From Asparagopsis taxiformis (lineage: Eukaryota; Rhodophyta; Florideophyceae; Bonnemaisoniales; Bonnemaisoniaceae): a stretch of DNA of 64,000 nucleotides. The notes beneath the pieces were generated by a model. That model did no database searches, had not been told where the DNA came from, and worked only from the letters and a program-made list of their open reading frames with translations. Position 1 is the first letter of the stretch, and the number at the start of each line of letters is the position of its first letter. A program made the translations under genes and the position numbers. Shown here in pieces: positions 42,205-52,117 of the stretch. The stretch is from the NCBI GenBank assembly GCA_030407315.1, contig JALQPE010001977.1:124001-188000 (forward strand). The letters are read 5' to 3'.

Positions 42205-45200
42205 CTAGAAGCTCAAATACCGCCGTGGAGTCGGACGATCATCCGGAGCTGTAGGAGACGTCGTCGTCGCTGGTTCACGAGAAAAGAGCGGGGTATCCGC
42301 ACTGCTGTTTGGGGAATATCTTGTTGGGAAAGGTCCATCATCTCTTCCGGTTCGCAGCAATCTCATTCTTGCCACTGTGTCTTCTAAAGCAGTTTGTCGT
42401 TCAGGGGATGCTGCATAGATATTTTCATCATATCTTTCAATGACTGTAACCTTATCACTGTCGGAGAAGTACTGTGCAATCATACTTTGCACTACTCCTC
42501 TCGCCGACTTCAGCACTGACGCTTTTCGCACATCACGACGCGCAACACGGAGCAGTTCGCCTTCTAGCTCAACAAGAACTGGCAAAGCATCACGGTGTGC
42601 TTGCGCTGCTTCTTTGTATTGCCGTGCAATAGAAGTGATCTCCTTCAACTTCTCCTTTGTTCGCACCATCTCCCGCTGTGCAGTTTCAAGCGCTTCATTC
42701 ACGTACAATTCTGCATCTCTGCTGATGATGCTGTATTGTTTTTTCTTTGCAGATGTTTGCAGTTTCTCAGGTGTTGAACTCACTGACAGTGCAATTCCCG
42801 AGTTCTGTTTATTCCTGTTGTTTGCGGTGAAACCGGAATCGATACCTTGCGTTCGTTGCTTGTTCTCTTCTTCACTAGAAATTGGTTGCCTCTGAGGAGC
42901 CCCGATGGATGTATTTTTCCGGCGGATTATTTCGTCTCTGAAAGAAACGCTTTCCCGCAATTCATTTAGTTCTGCCTCTTGAGCAGCATGCGCCCGATGC
43001 ATAGCATCTAATTGACTAGTCAGCTGTTCAATTTCTCCATTTGCGGATGCGAGCAAAGCCCGAATGGCACTGGTACTACCTGCAATAGCTGCTTCTTGAG
43101 TCATATTTTTGGTTGCTTTGATACGTTCTTCAAGTTCGCTAATTTGCCTCATTTGTTCAACTTCATGGCTAGAAGCGATTTCCAGTTTTTCTTTGAGATC
43201 AGATATCTCAACCTCTGAGCTTGCCAGTTCATCCCGAATTTCTTCCAGCGCACTGTGAAGATTTGCTGTTTCGGATTCCCTGGCGTTTAGCTCGGCTTCA
43301 TGTAACTTGTTCGCCGACCTTCGATGTTCGAGCTCTTGCTCTAGGGTCTTTTTCTCTTCTACTAACTGGCTCAATTCTTCAGACAGAGCAGTTTTATCAT
43401 CTGCATATACCTGCACCTTCTCTTGCAAGTCAAGGATCTTTCCCACCTTTTCTTGAAGTTGCGAGTCAAGATTTTCCTTCTCTTCCTTTAGCTCCTCAAT
43501 CCTTCGCTTCTGAGCTTCATTCTCATCGTGCAAAGTCTGTTCTCTTACCTTAGAATTGGCATGACTTTTCTTAAGTTCTGCCATTGCCTCGCCTTGCTTG
43601 GATAGAAGTTCTTGATAGTTGATATCATCAGCAGCTTGAGAAGACCGAGCTTCTATAACAGCATGCAAACTGCTTTCAATTTCAGCTTTTTCGGCTTTCT
43701 CTTTCTCTATCAAATTGGCATGTTCTTCTCGCTGTGCCACCATTTGACGTTTCCAATCCTCAACATCTGAAGATAAGCCGTCACATTTGTTCTCTAGATG
43801 AGCAATATCTTCACAATGTTTCGTTTGGAGAGCTTGAAGTTCATTTTGGTGCACAGTATTTTGTTCAGCAATTTTCTCTTCACAGCGTTCCTGACTTTGC
43901 TTCTCCTTTGCTGCAGTCTCAGCCTGCTCCTCGGTCAAAGCCTCACATTTCACCAACAAGTTCTCACAACTCTTCGTCAACTCCTCAATTTGAGTCTCTG
44001 CCATACGCAAAGACTCTTGCCGGGATTCAGCCTCGTCTGATAAGGTTTTAATCTTTCCGTGAGCTATTACCAGTTCCTCTTCATATGACTTTGAAGCCTT
44101 TTGACCAAGTACAGAAAGCTTCTCTGTCTGTTCCCTGAACATATCCTCTTGTTCATTTCGCCGTTTAACCTCTTCCTCATATCTGGTTCGGAAAACGTTA
44201 CATTGTTCTCTCAAGTCCTGAAGTTCTATATCTTTTGCTTTGATCTGATCAGCATTTTCTCTCAAGAGGCTTTGGAGAGAAGACATATCCAAGTCATACT
44301 GCGTCTGAGACTGTTGCACATCTACCGCCAGAAGATCCCGTTCCCTCATGACAACAGATAGGTTCTTCTCGAGAGCGCGGAAAGACTCTGTTTCTTTTCC
44401 TATTATTTTCTTCCCATAAACATCAGTGTTCTCGCAGTAAGAACTTTCACTCTCAGCTGGAAGCGTAGGGAGACTCGGAACTGCACTAATCATACTAGGG
44501 CTGGCTGGGTTGGTTCCGGCACATGACATAAGCTGCCTTCCAACATTAATTTCCTTCGTTATGTTGGCGACAGCTGTACGGAGGGCTTCATTTTTAGTGT
44601 GCCCCTCGTCATGTGAGGTGGTATAGATATTTTCTGTCATGAGACCAACCAGAAGATCGACTACTCGCCCAAGAGAGATTTCCAAGGCCTCCATCACTGG
44701 AGTAGGTGACAGAACAGAACGGTGCTTATTTCCGGTGGGTGCTTCAGCAACTTCAACAGGGTCTAGAATAGAGGGCTGTGGGTTTTCTGCGTTAGTATCA
44801 GTTTGTGAGACAGGTAGTGGGAGAGAGCGTCGTCGTTGTTCGGGGCCAATGGCAGCAAACCTGGGAGCCTGGGAATCTTCACTGATACTTTGTGGAAGGG
44901 TGACTGTGGTTGCAGTGTGAAGAGGTGACGCAGCCGGAGAGAATATCAGACTGGAGCGTCTGAAACTGCGGGGGTTTCGCTGTTTCTTTCGGTCGAGATG
45001 GAGAAAGTGGGGCATCTCAGTATTGTTGGGGTTGATATCTTCCTGCAACAGTGGTGGGTTTGTTCCTTGTGAATCTTGTGATTCAGAATGTTCAGTTTCT
45101 TCCTCCTCATTTATACGACCAGCCACAGTTTGGGTGATAGTCTCGGCTTTAAATGAACCATCGATTACCACAACCGAGACTGCTTCCAGTGGTGTGCGGT

Positions 45201-46017
45201 CGAGCACTACCACTGAATTGACATAATTGTGGGAGAAGGATGTTGAAAGATGATACGTCATGTCACGGACATCCCACACTGCAATGCAATTAATTTTTTC
45301 ATCGGCATTGTCAGGGTCATGGTGAGATATGGACCAGACTTCCTGCTCACCGACGGTGACCATTTGTGTGATTGGAGCATTATGTGGAGTTGAATGCAAT
45401 TCTGAATCGACGCCGTCAATTGCTTCGCCATAAATCTGGAGGACTTGTAGGTAGCCATTTGACAAGCCTACCCAGAGCTCCTCGCCGTGCCGAAGCAGCG
45501 AACGCACAGGGGCGGGAGAAAGAGATAATGTTCTGACTAACTTGTCAGTCTGCAGTTCCCAGACGAGGACTTGGCCATCTTCTCCACCTGTAAAGAAAAA
45601 TGTGGAATCTGCTATGATTGTATTTATAGCGTTTGAGTGTTCAACGCCTCCTTCGCCAAGCATGCGAACAAACTGCAAGGTCGTGAGATCTACAAGGAGT
45701 AGCGCGCCACTTGCAGTGCCGGCGTAGAGCGCATTGAAGAGCGGGCTAAGGTGTAAAGACAGGGCAGGAGCGGGAAGTGGTACTGGAGAGCGGTGGATTG
45801 CATAGTGGGTTGTGGTGCTATAGGAGTGGATATGACCGTCAGCAGTAGCGAGGAAAACGAGGGGAAGTTGCGGATGTGTCGCAATGGAGAGGGTCGGTTG
45901 TTCTGGAGCATCATTGAGTGGATGCCAGTGCGAGAGAGCTGCCTGTGTGGTATGTTGGACCTGACCTTGGGCGGCTATAGTATAGATGCGATCGTTGGAC
46001 AGGACGGTTTGCGTCAT
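42205..46017 (-). CDS. Large WD40 plus coiled-coil protein, function unknown
   Basis: 1270 aa, intronless, ATG at 46017. Residues 1-290 form a WD40-like beta-propeller, with repeats such as SGALLLVDLTTLQFVRML, FTGGEDGQVLVWELQTDKLVR and IAVWDVRDM. Residues 290-470 are polar and disordered. Residues ~520-1010 and ~1080-1170 are long Glu/Lys/Gln heptad coiled coils. The architecture recalls golgins, centrosomal or motility scaffolds, but no named family is recognisable. It is probably a cytosolic scaffold or tether, inferred from layout only. Head to head with the TKL kinase gene; a palindromic promoter region lies between them. Confidence 0.75.
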   Translation of the reverse strand: MTQTVLSNDRIYTIAAQGQVQHTTQAALSHWHPLNDAPEQPTLSIATHPQLPLVFLATADGHIHSYSTTTHYAIHRSPVPLPAPALSLHLSPLFNALYAGTASGALLLVDLTTLQFVRMLGEGGVEHSNAINTIIADSTFFFTGGEDGQVLVWELQTDKLVRTLSLSPAPVRSLLRHGEELWVGLSNGYLQVLQIYGEAIDGVDSELHSTPHNAPITQMVTVGEQEVWSISHHDPDNADEKINCIAVWDVRDMTYHLSTSFSHNYVNSVVVLDRTPLEAVSVVVIDGSFKAETITQTVAGRINEEEETEHSESQDSQGTNPPLLQEDINPNNTEMPHFLHLDRKKQRNPRSFRRSSLIFSPAASPLHTATTVTLPQSISEDSQAPRFAAIGPEQRRRSLPLPVSQTDTNAENPQPSILDPVEVAEAPTGNKHRSVLSPTPVMEALEISLGRVVDLLVGLMTENIYTTSHDEGHTKNEALRTAVANITKEINVGRQLMSCAGTNPASPSMISAVPSLPTLPAESESSYCENTDVYGKKIIGKETESFRALEKNLSVVMRERDLLAVDVQQSQTQYDLDMSSLQSLLRENADQIKAKDIELQDLREQCNVFRTRYEEEVKRRNEQEDMFREQTEKLSVLGQKASKSYEEELVIAHGKIKTLSDEAESRQESLRMAETQIEELTKSCENLLVKCEALTEEQAETAAKEKQSQERCEEKIAEQNTVHQNELQALQTKHCEDIAHLENKCDGLSSDVEDWKRQMVAQREEHANLIEKEKAEKAEIESSLHAVIEARSSQAADDINYQELLSKQGEAMAELKKSHANSKVREQTLHDENEAQKRRIEELKEEKENLDSQLQEKVGKILDLQEKVQVYADDKTALSEELSQLVEEKKTLEQELEHRRSANKLHEAELNARESETANLHSALEEIRDELASSEVEISDLKEKLEIASSHEVEQMRQISELEERIKATKNMTQEAAIAGSTSAIRALLASANGEIEQLTSQLDAMHRAHAAQEAELNELRESVSFRDEIIRRKNTSIGAPQRQPISSEEENKQRTQGIDSGFTANNRNKQNSGIALSVSSTPEKLQTSAKKKQYSIISRDAELYVNEALETAQREMVRTKEKLKEITSIARQYKEAAQAHRDALPVLVELEGELLRVARRDVRKASVLKSARGVVQSMIAQYFSDSDKVTVIERYDENIYAASPERQTALEDTVARMRLLRTGRDDGPFPTRYSPNSSADTPLFSREPATTTSPTAPDDRPTPRRYLSF

Positions 46018-46482
46018 GGGAGCAGAAGGTTAGTGAAAGACAAGTCGTTGAAGCTAAAGGGGAAGTGGTTTAAAAAGGAGGATGCGGACAAGTTTAAAGC
46101 AGGAGCGGCCGTTTCATAGTTTCCTGATAACATACGTGGGAGCTGGCTGTGTGTTTAAATTTAAACGATTGAGCACTGGAAGATCAAACAGTTACAGTAG
46201 GTTAAGTTTAGTATACGACAATTACAGTTCGACTGTCCAATGCTGTACACGTTGCTGTCAGTACACGTGTACTGTACCGCACTGTACGCGACCAAGGACG
46301 GCATCATGACGTTCAGCGCATACAAAGGTACAACAATGGATGGATGTGCACGGAGTCAACACAGCGGACACTGACGTCCTGCCAGTCGGGTGGAACGGCA
46401 GTCATTGCCTCTTCCATGTCCCTGCCCCTTCGTTTTCGTACAACTCACAGCCCATCCACTTGTCACACCTGCCAACCCACTC
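46018..46482. promoter_or_regulatory. Divergent promoter region with two perfect palindromes
   Basis: 465 bp between the WD40/coiled-coil gene and the TKL kinase. It contains the 14-bp palindrome GTTTAAATTTAAAC (46153-46166) and the 16-bp palindrome CAGTACACGTGTACTG (46259-46274) with a CACGTG core. ACTGTAC/GCTGTAC copies lie on both sides. Confidence 0.55.
46259..46274. promoter_or_regulatory. 16-bp perfect palindrome with CACGTG (G-box/E-box) core
   Basis: CAGTACACGTGTACTG is its own reverse complement. CACGTG is the known target core of bHLH and bZIP factors. Its place between two divergent genes suggests a regulatory site; binding is not shown. Confidence 0.5.
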
Positions 46483-49400
46483 ATGGTGCTTGACGACGAC
46501 ATCCCCTTCATTGACCGCGTCCGCTTGCGATGGGGTGACGACGAACATTCACTACTTGGTGAGGGTTCCTTCGGAGTCGTATACAAGGGAACCTGGGACG
46601 GCACTGACGTTGCTATCAAAGTGGTCAAGAGACCTGAGAACGCTGATGCAACAGATGAATCTCGCAGCAAACAGGTCGCTGCATTCCGTCAACATCGACG
46701 CGAAATCCACCGCTTTCAGGCCGTTCAAAATCCTCACATCATTCAGTACTTTGGCGTTTTCCGAGATGCTGACCCCCGTGATTTATACATTGTTACAGAA
46801 TATCTCGCTGGCGGCTCCCTCTATGACTCTCTGTGTGAGATGCGCGCACGTGAAGCCGTCTTACAAGAGCAGTCCTTCCTCACTATCGCACGTCACATTG
46901 CCAATGGTCTCAATCATGTCCATTCCGAGCATTACTCTCACGGTGATATGAAACCACAGAATGTGTTGCTAACTTCTGCCTTTCAATTTGAACAGCTGGC
47001 CGATGGGAGCGAACAGGCTCTCTTCCCCCCTTACGCCAAGGTAAAGATCGCAGATTTTGGACTATCGAAACGTCTTGAAGGTGCCCAAGACACGCCAACT
47101 CAAACATCTATGGTAGCCACAACAGACTTTGGAACTGGCCCGTGTGGTACATTTCTGTACATGGCACCAGAAGTTTATCATGGCGTTTCTGAACTTCCAG
47201 ATGCTGACGTTAAGGCTGCAGATGTTTTCGCATACGGTATGGTTCTATTCGAATTGCTTTCATGCTTACCCTGTTGGGGAATGGAACGCGTCCGACACAT
47301 CATGCATTTACAAACCCTAGTTATAGTAGAGCGTAAGCGACCTGCTTGGGGCCCTTTGAAACCGTCTATTAACCCCAGCTACGTCCAGTTGGTGGAGCGA
47401 TGCTGGAGTCACGCAACCAACGACCGCCCGACAATGGGCGAAATCATTGATATCCTGGAAGAATTCCAGTCAAGCTTTTCCGCGAGAGCAAACAATCCCA
47501 CATCCGCTTCGCCCACTGCTTCCTCTGAAACTCTACAACTTGTGGAAGATCCAGATGATCTACCAAAAATTGACAGCGACGAACCTTTGTCTCCATCCCG
47601 TACTTTACCTCAGTCTGTATTAACTGAACAACCTAGCGAGACCCATCCAGAACAACCCGGTGCCAGTGAACAAATTGGTTCTTCAGATGCTGGAGCTAGT
47701 GGATTCATTCATGTGGAGAGCATGAGACCCTTGACTCACTGTCAACCTGAAACTATAGGAATTCCCGGCCTTCCAAGTGCATTGTCGTATGAAGATGGAA
47801 ATAATAGTGGAGCTTTGGCCTATGACTCAATATCTGCGGGTATCAGTTGTCCAGATGGCGAGCGTCCTCAAAATCCTGTACTCAAAGAGGACGAAAAAGG
47901 TGGTCAAAATTTGGACTCTGACGATGCCGCGAATGCCGAACGTCCACATGTCGGATTCATTATTGATGACAAGAAAGGCAGCAGCAAAGCAACAATAGTA
48001 AGTGAGTGTCCTAAAGAGGGTTCAGAATCAACAACTATCAAGCAGAAGGAATATGAGGGACAGAAGCCAGTAATGTACGCCGTCGACGTCATGGACATGT
48101 ATGGGGGGATTGAGGGTTCACAGGATAGCATAATCGATGGACTACCCTTTACTCGCGTCCAAAGCACAAGAGTACTGCGACCAGCGGAACAACAGCTAGA
48201 GATAAATCCTGATGGTCAAGGAGTCCACGGGCTTGGTTCTATCGCTAACAACGAGAATCATCTTACAATTCCGAAACGGTCAAAAGATGCTCAACTGAAC
48301 TCGTTTTTCAATGCAGCCCATCAGAACGTAGACTCTTCTCCGGTTATTTATCGACAAGAAACATCTCAAGACCAAGCACAGATTGAACTTGAGATGGAAA
48401 GCCCCAAATTCCCTCCTTCGACAGGCCATATACCTATTGAGCGATCTTCAGAAATGGTGACGAACAATGCTAATATTATTCTGAGTCTTCCCGAACCATC
48501 TGTGCCGAACAATGTGAATATCCCCGCATACTCGAATGAAGGAATATCCTCATACTCGACTGGCGGGGAAGAAAAGTTACAGGCCGACCTGTATGCACTA
48601 AGCTCAATTGATCCAGAGCTCATTTCAACTGCACAACGGCAAGATGTTGTGATTCCAGTCTCTGCATATCCAGCAATATATGATATACCACAACCTTTTA
48701 ACCAATCTGACTCTATAGATACTGATGATGTCTCATTGCGACAGGTAGTGTCAAGACCACCTGAGCTGTCTGGTACATATGCAAGAGAACCTTTTAAGCA
48801 AACAGGTGTTTTGGATCAGAATTCTCATCAGACGAATACATACCATTCAATTACGGCAGCAGGTGCTACAGCACCGCCGCTCTCCAACACAGAGCAAAGT
48901 GTTCCGTTGAATTCACATTCGGAGTCACGGCCACCACATGGGGCGCAGAAAGTACAAAATTCACAATGGCAATCTCCTGTGCCGGGGTTCCAAACCCCAG
49001 AGGCCGCTGCGTTATCCAGGATGAGTTTAAATCCTGTTCCAACTCAACAAACATCCCCATCAACTGTAGATGTGAAGGAAGTACTTCAAGTATTGCAAAC
49101 TGTGAATGCTGTTGCCAGTATCGAGAAACTATGGTTCGGAGGACATGCAATTATTGTGGCGAAAAGTTTGGCTCAAGCAGATTTTCTCAGCGGGGAGGAT
49201 TTCTTGAAAATGGCATGCAGATATCTCGAGCTAAACAATGGCGAAAGCAACATACAGCGAAGCGATGTAATTGCCAAAGACCTTTGTGTTGCAATCGGAA
49301 AGATCGCCAGAAACGATTCGAGAACAATTGGACGAGAAGTTGTTCTTCATGGGTTACCAATATCACTGTCTTCAATGAATTTATTCCGGGACAATGTTGA

Positions 49401-49911
49401 CGTCTTTGTGGCCAGTAACTTTGCGCTTTGCAACCTGTTGAAGGTGCACAACACGATTGATGACAGTAACTTACGCGTACAACTGGCGGCGTGGATCAAC
49501 TACTCCATCTCATGGAACATGTACCACGAAGGCATTCAAAAGGGTCCGCGAATAGGAAGTCTGGCATATGAGGCGGCATCAGCAGCCAGAAATTTCATGT
49601 GGCTGAATGACGCCAACGTCGAAGCCTTCGTCGCTCAACAATATAGTACTGGGAAGCCATCAACAATTGGATTGATGTCATCGATTGAATATTTTTTGGT
49701 TGGCGGTGACGCTGTGGTTGATGCAAGTCTATCGGCATTAGCTATGATTGTCCGCGTCCCAGCACAGAGAAGGGCGTTCCTAAGACAACATGGAAAACGT
49801 CTTCTCCACGACGTTCAACAAAGGAACGCTCATAGAGTAGCAGTGGCAACACTCGTCCAGTCCATGGTCACATTGTTGGATACAGAACAAGTAGTAGTTT
49901 GGCAGACTTGA
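46483..49911 (+). CDS. TKL-type protein kinase with long disordered linker and helical C-terminal domain
   Basis: 1142 aa from the ATG at 46483 (codons before it use no ATG), intronless. The kinase domain is residues ~20-330: GEGSFGVVYKGTW, VAIKVVK, HGDMKPQNVLL, ADFGLSKRL and FLYMAPEVYHG. The closing W-rich lobe with RPTMGEI is typical of tyrosine-kinase-like kinases. The HRD motif reads HGD, so the arginine is lost (non-RD type), but the catalytic Asp, the Lys and DFG are intact. About 520 polar residues follow, then a helical ~270-residue end (VLQTVNAVASIEKLWFGGHA ...) that may be an ARM-like array. Its target is unknown. Confidence 0.85.
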   Translation: MVLDDDIPFIDRVRLRWGDDEHSLLGEGSFGVVYKGTWDGTDVAIKVVKRPENADATDESRSKQVAAFRQHRREIHRFQAVQNPHIIQYFGVFRDADPRDLYIVTEYLAGGSLYDSLCEMRAREAVLQEQSFLTIARHIANGLNHVHSEHYSHGDMKPQNVLLTSAFQFEQLADGSEQALFPPYAKVKIADFGLSKRLEGAQDTPTQTSMVATTDFGTGPCGTFLYMAPEVYHGVSELPDADVKAADVFAYGMVLFELLSCLPCWGMERVRHIMHLQTLVIVERKRPAWGPLKPSINPSYVQLVERCWSHATNDRPTMGEIIDILEEFQSSFSARANNPTSASPTASSETLQLVEDPDDLPKIDSDEPLSPSRTLPQSVLTEQPSETHPEQPGASEQIGSSDAGASGFIHVESMRPLTHCQPETIGIPGLPSALSYEDGNNSGALAYDSISAGISCPDGERPQNPVLKEDEKGGQNLDSDDAANAERPHVGFIIDDKKGSSKATIVSECPKEGSESTTIKQKEYEGQKPVMYAVDVMDMYGGIEGSQDSIIDGLPFTRVQSTRVLRPAEQQLEINPDGQGVHGLGSIANNENHLTIPKRSKDAQLNSFFNAAHQNVDSSPVIYRQETSQDQAQIELEMESPKFPPSTGHIPIERSSEMVTNNANIILSLPEPSVPNNVNIPAYSNEGISSYSTGGEEKLQADLYALSSIDPELISTAQRQDVVIPVSAYPAIYDIPQPFNQSDSIDTDDVSLRQVVSRPPELSGTYAREPFKQTGVLDQNSHQTNTYHSITAAGATAPPLSNTEQSVPLNSHSESRPPHGAQKVQNSQWQSPVPGFQTPEAAALSRMSLNPVPTQQTSPSTVDVKEVLQVLQTVNAVASIEKLWFGGHAIIVAKSLAQADFLSGEDFLKMACRYLELNNGESNIQRSDVIAKDLCVAIGKIARNDSRTIGREVVLHGLPISLSSMNLFRDNVDVFVASNFALCNLLKVHNTIDDSNLRVQLAAWINYSISWNMYHEGIQKGPRIGSLAYEAASAARNFMWLNDANVEAFVAQQYSTGKPSTIGLMSSIEYFLVGGDAVVDASLSALAMIVRVPAQRRAFLRQHGKRLLHDVQQRNAHRVAVATLVQSMVTLLDTEQVVVWQT

Positions 49912-49920
49912 AAGGAACAT

Positions 49921-49978
49921 ACTGCACGTCAAGCCATATTGTACAGTGCGCGACACTTCTATAAATCACCCCCACATT
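49921..49978. repeat. Relic copy of the Tc1-element terminal repeat
   Basis: The core CAGTGCGCGACACTTCTATAAATCA differs from the left terminal repeat at 50089-50145 by a few bases. The upstream TGCACGTCAA...ATATTGTA also aligns loosely. It has the same orientation as the left repeat, so it may be the end of an older element, 10 bp past the TKL stop. Confidence 0.65.
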
Positions 49979-50088
49979 TTGGGATTGCTCACTCAACATG
50001 AACAGCAACTCACATTCCGACTGCGTCCAATGAATGAGTAGGCCAAATCCATTACGACGCACGTTCTATTCCTCCAAAAAGAGCCGTT

Positions 50089-50145
50089 CAGGCGAGTGCA
50101 GCGGGACGTTAATTTATTGTCAGTGCGACATTTCTATAAATCAGG
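50089..50145. repeat. Left terminal inverted repeat of the Tc1 element
   Basis: Pairs with 51303-51359. The inner 24 bases (GTGCGACATTTCTATAAATCAGG) are identical in both arms. Confidence 0.88.
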
Positions 50146-50182
50146 AGCATTGAATACATTTAAAACTCCAGATGGAGTTATG

Positions 50183-51181
50183 TCAATACTTCGTCGTCTG
50201 TCCCCTTCCCTTCAGCACTTCTATCATGCGTTTTTGCATGGTACCAACCAACTTTTGAAACAAGCTCGGAGCCAGAAGCTCCCATTCGCGGAAAATACAC
50301 TCTTCAAGCGACATCAAGCTATCGAAATGTCGTGCATTCTTGTACACGTTACGTGCCAGAGCGCCCCAAACGTTCTCAATAGGATTCAAGTCTGGGCTTT
50401 TGGCCGGAAAGGGTAGAACAGAGATATTATTGTCGGACAAAAACTGCTTAGTAACCCTAGCAGTATGCACTGCAGCACCGTCATGCTGGAAAATGGCACT
50501 ATCGTTGTGCAAATCTGTGACCATCGGTATCATTACGTCACGTAAAATTGCGATGTAGTCTTCAGCCTTCATATTACCTTCAATCAAGACCAAGCCTGAC
50601 TTACCTCTTGACGAAAATGCTCCCCAAACCATGACAGACTTACCCCCTTGTTGCCTTTTCGAAAAAAACCCGTTCCTCTTTGCGCAAATCATGCCAATAG
50701 TAGGCAAAACCATCTGGACCATCTAGATTGAACTTTTTTCATCGCTGAATATCACTTTTACCCATTCTTCTCCCCTCCAATGGACGAATTGAGATGCAAA
50801 AGAAATTCTGCTAGCAATATGTCTTTCCTGAAGCATTGGTGCGCATTTCATCTTTCTATATTGCAGATTGCATTCATTGTGCAATAAGCGTTGTACAGTA
50901 AGAACGCTACAGGTCAGGTTGAAGACTTTTTTGAGAGAGATAGATGTGTCATTTCCTAATGAAGCTTGCCTCAAAACCTGCATCATTGTCCTCCTCGACA
51001 TTTTTTTCGGTTTTGGGCGCCTCATTATCGTTCCGTACCCCTCTGTATTCTTTAAAAAGCTTGTCACTACACCCCTAGATCGTCCCAGCACTTTTGCAAT
51101 GAAAGATTTTGACTTCCCACACCGCCACATTCCAAGTATCTCACCCCTCTCTTTCTCGGTGAGAACCACACCTCGGGGCAT
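50183..51181 (-). pseudogene. Tc1-type DD34E transposase, broken by two compensating frameshifts
   Basis: Two frames together cover the gene: 51181-50723 (helix-turn-helix half, starts MPRGVVLTEKERGEI, ends at the first catalytic Asp, VIFSDE) and 50722-50183 (second half). Catalytic residues: Asp near 50745, Asp in FQHDGAAVHTA (~50482) and Glu in SPDLNPIENVW (~50377), 34 residues apart as in Tc1. Between the halves the sequence reads as transposase only in a third frame. The shifts lie at the T6 run 50734-50739 (one base short) and the A7 run 50662-50668 (one base extra). Either the copy is dead or both are homopolymer errors in the assembly. Confidence 0.88.
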
Positions 51182-51302
51182 TTTGAAATCGAAAATACAC
51201 CCAGTTGGGATAGTGAGTCTTACCAACCGACTTATGTTTATCTATCCTCGAAGTTTCATGCCAAATGATCCGTTCATTCTTGGATGATGACCGTTTTTTG
51301 GA

Positions 51303-51359
51303 CCTGATTTATAGAAATGTCGCACGGACTTTAAACTAATGTCCCGATGAACTCGCTTG
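51303..51359. repeat. Right terminal inverted repeat of the Tc1 element
   Basis: Reverse complement of 50089-50145 with about ten mismatches; followed by TA. Confidence 0.88.
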
Positions 51360-52117
51360 TAGTATACGTGGCAATTCCGAAATTGCAAATATTTACGTTT
51401 TCCGCGGAATTCGAATTTCGCCGGATACGACCGGCGACAGCAATGAACGAACATTGCTGGCGCATGCGCGCGCGCAACCGGCACACGTGTGCAACGAACG
51501 TATTGGCAACGGCCAGCGGACCAACGGGTCCCTACGTGTGACCCACAAGGTCCTTTCCCATTCGGGGACGTTACGAGTAGTGTTTACACTGTAAAGCGAT
51601 GCCATCGTGGCTATATAGGTATTGGCATCGTGCCGGGAGGGAAAGGGGACAAGACAACGATCGAGCAACGGCTCTAGTCTACGACTGACTTCTACGTTTT
51701 ACGTTTACGTTTTGCCTAGCGAGGCTTCGTCTCCGTCGAGCTGCGTACTCCCTACCCATCGCCGCACGTAAGGCTGATTGCGTGTAGTGCCTCCGGGCTT
51801 GGTTGAGAGCGCCTCCGGTGACGTACCACCTCGTTTGCTAACGTAATCCTCGCGTGGATTGTTGCGTCGTGACGCTCGTGTCTACTCGCTAACCTATCTC
51901 TACCGTTCTACCTAACATACAGTCAAAACACCAGCGGGTGGACTGCTCGTTTCGTTTCGTAAGGACAGCGTGTCCACTGGCTCGTACCAGCTACTTCTAG
52001 AACTAACGTTGTTCCACACTGGTCTCTAGACCTAGAAGTTGCTACGAGCATAACGACAACCAACGAGGTTGAGCTCTTTTACGTTAACGAAAAGCTACGT
52101 GCTACAGACGACGGTCT
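51360..52117 (+). promoter_or_regulatory. Leader/possible 5' LTR of the retrotransposon
   Basis: 758 bp before gag. CTATATAGG at 51611-51619 is a good TATA box and lies exactly inside an 8-bp inverted repeat (CGATGCCA 51597-51604, TGGCATCG 51623-51630). ACGTTTTACGTTTACG repeats follow near 51695. No clear primer-binding site (TGG...) that I would assign. Confidence 0.5.

Larger units (their letters stand above)
50089..51359 (-). mobile_element. Tc1/mariner-type DNA transposon
   Basis: 1271 bp bounded by 57-bp inverted repeats (50089-50145 and 51303-51359), about 80% identical, outermost bases CA(G/A)GCGAGT. A TA dinucleotide follows the right end (51360-51361), as expected for TA target sites; the left flank is TT, perhaps mutated. 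Inside is a minus-strand DD34E transposase with two frameshifts. The element sits between the TKL kinase gene and the retrotransposon. Confidence 0.88.
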
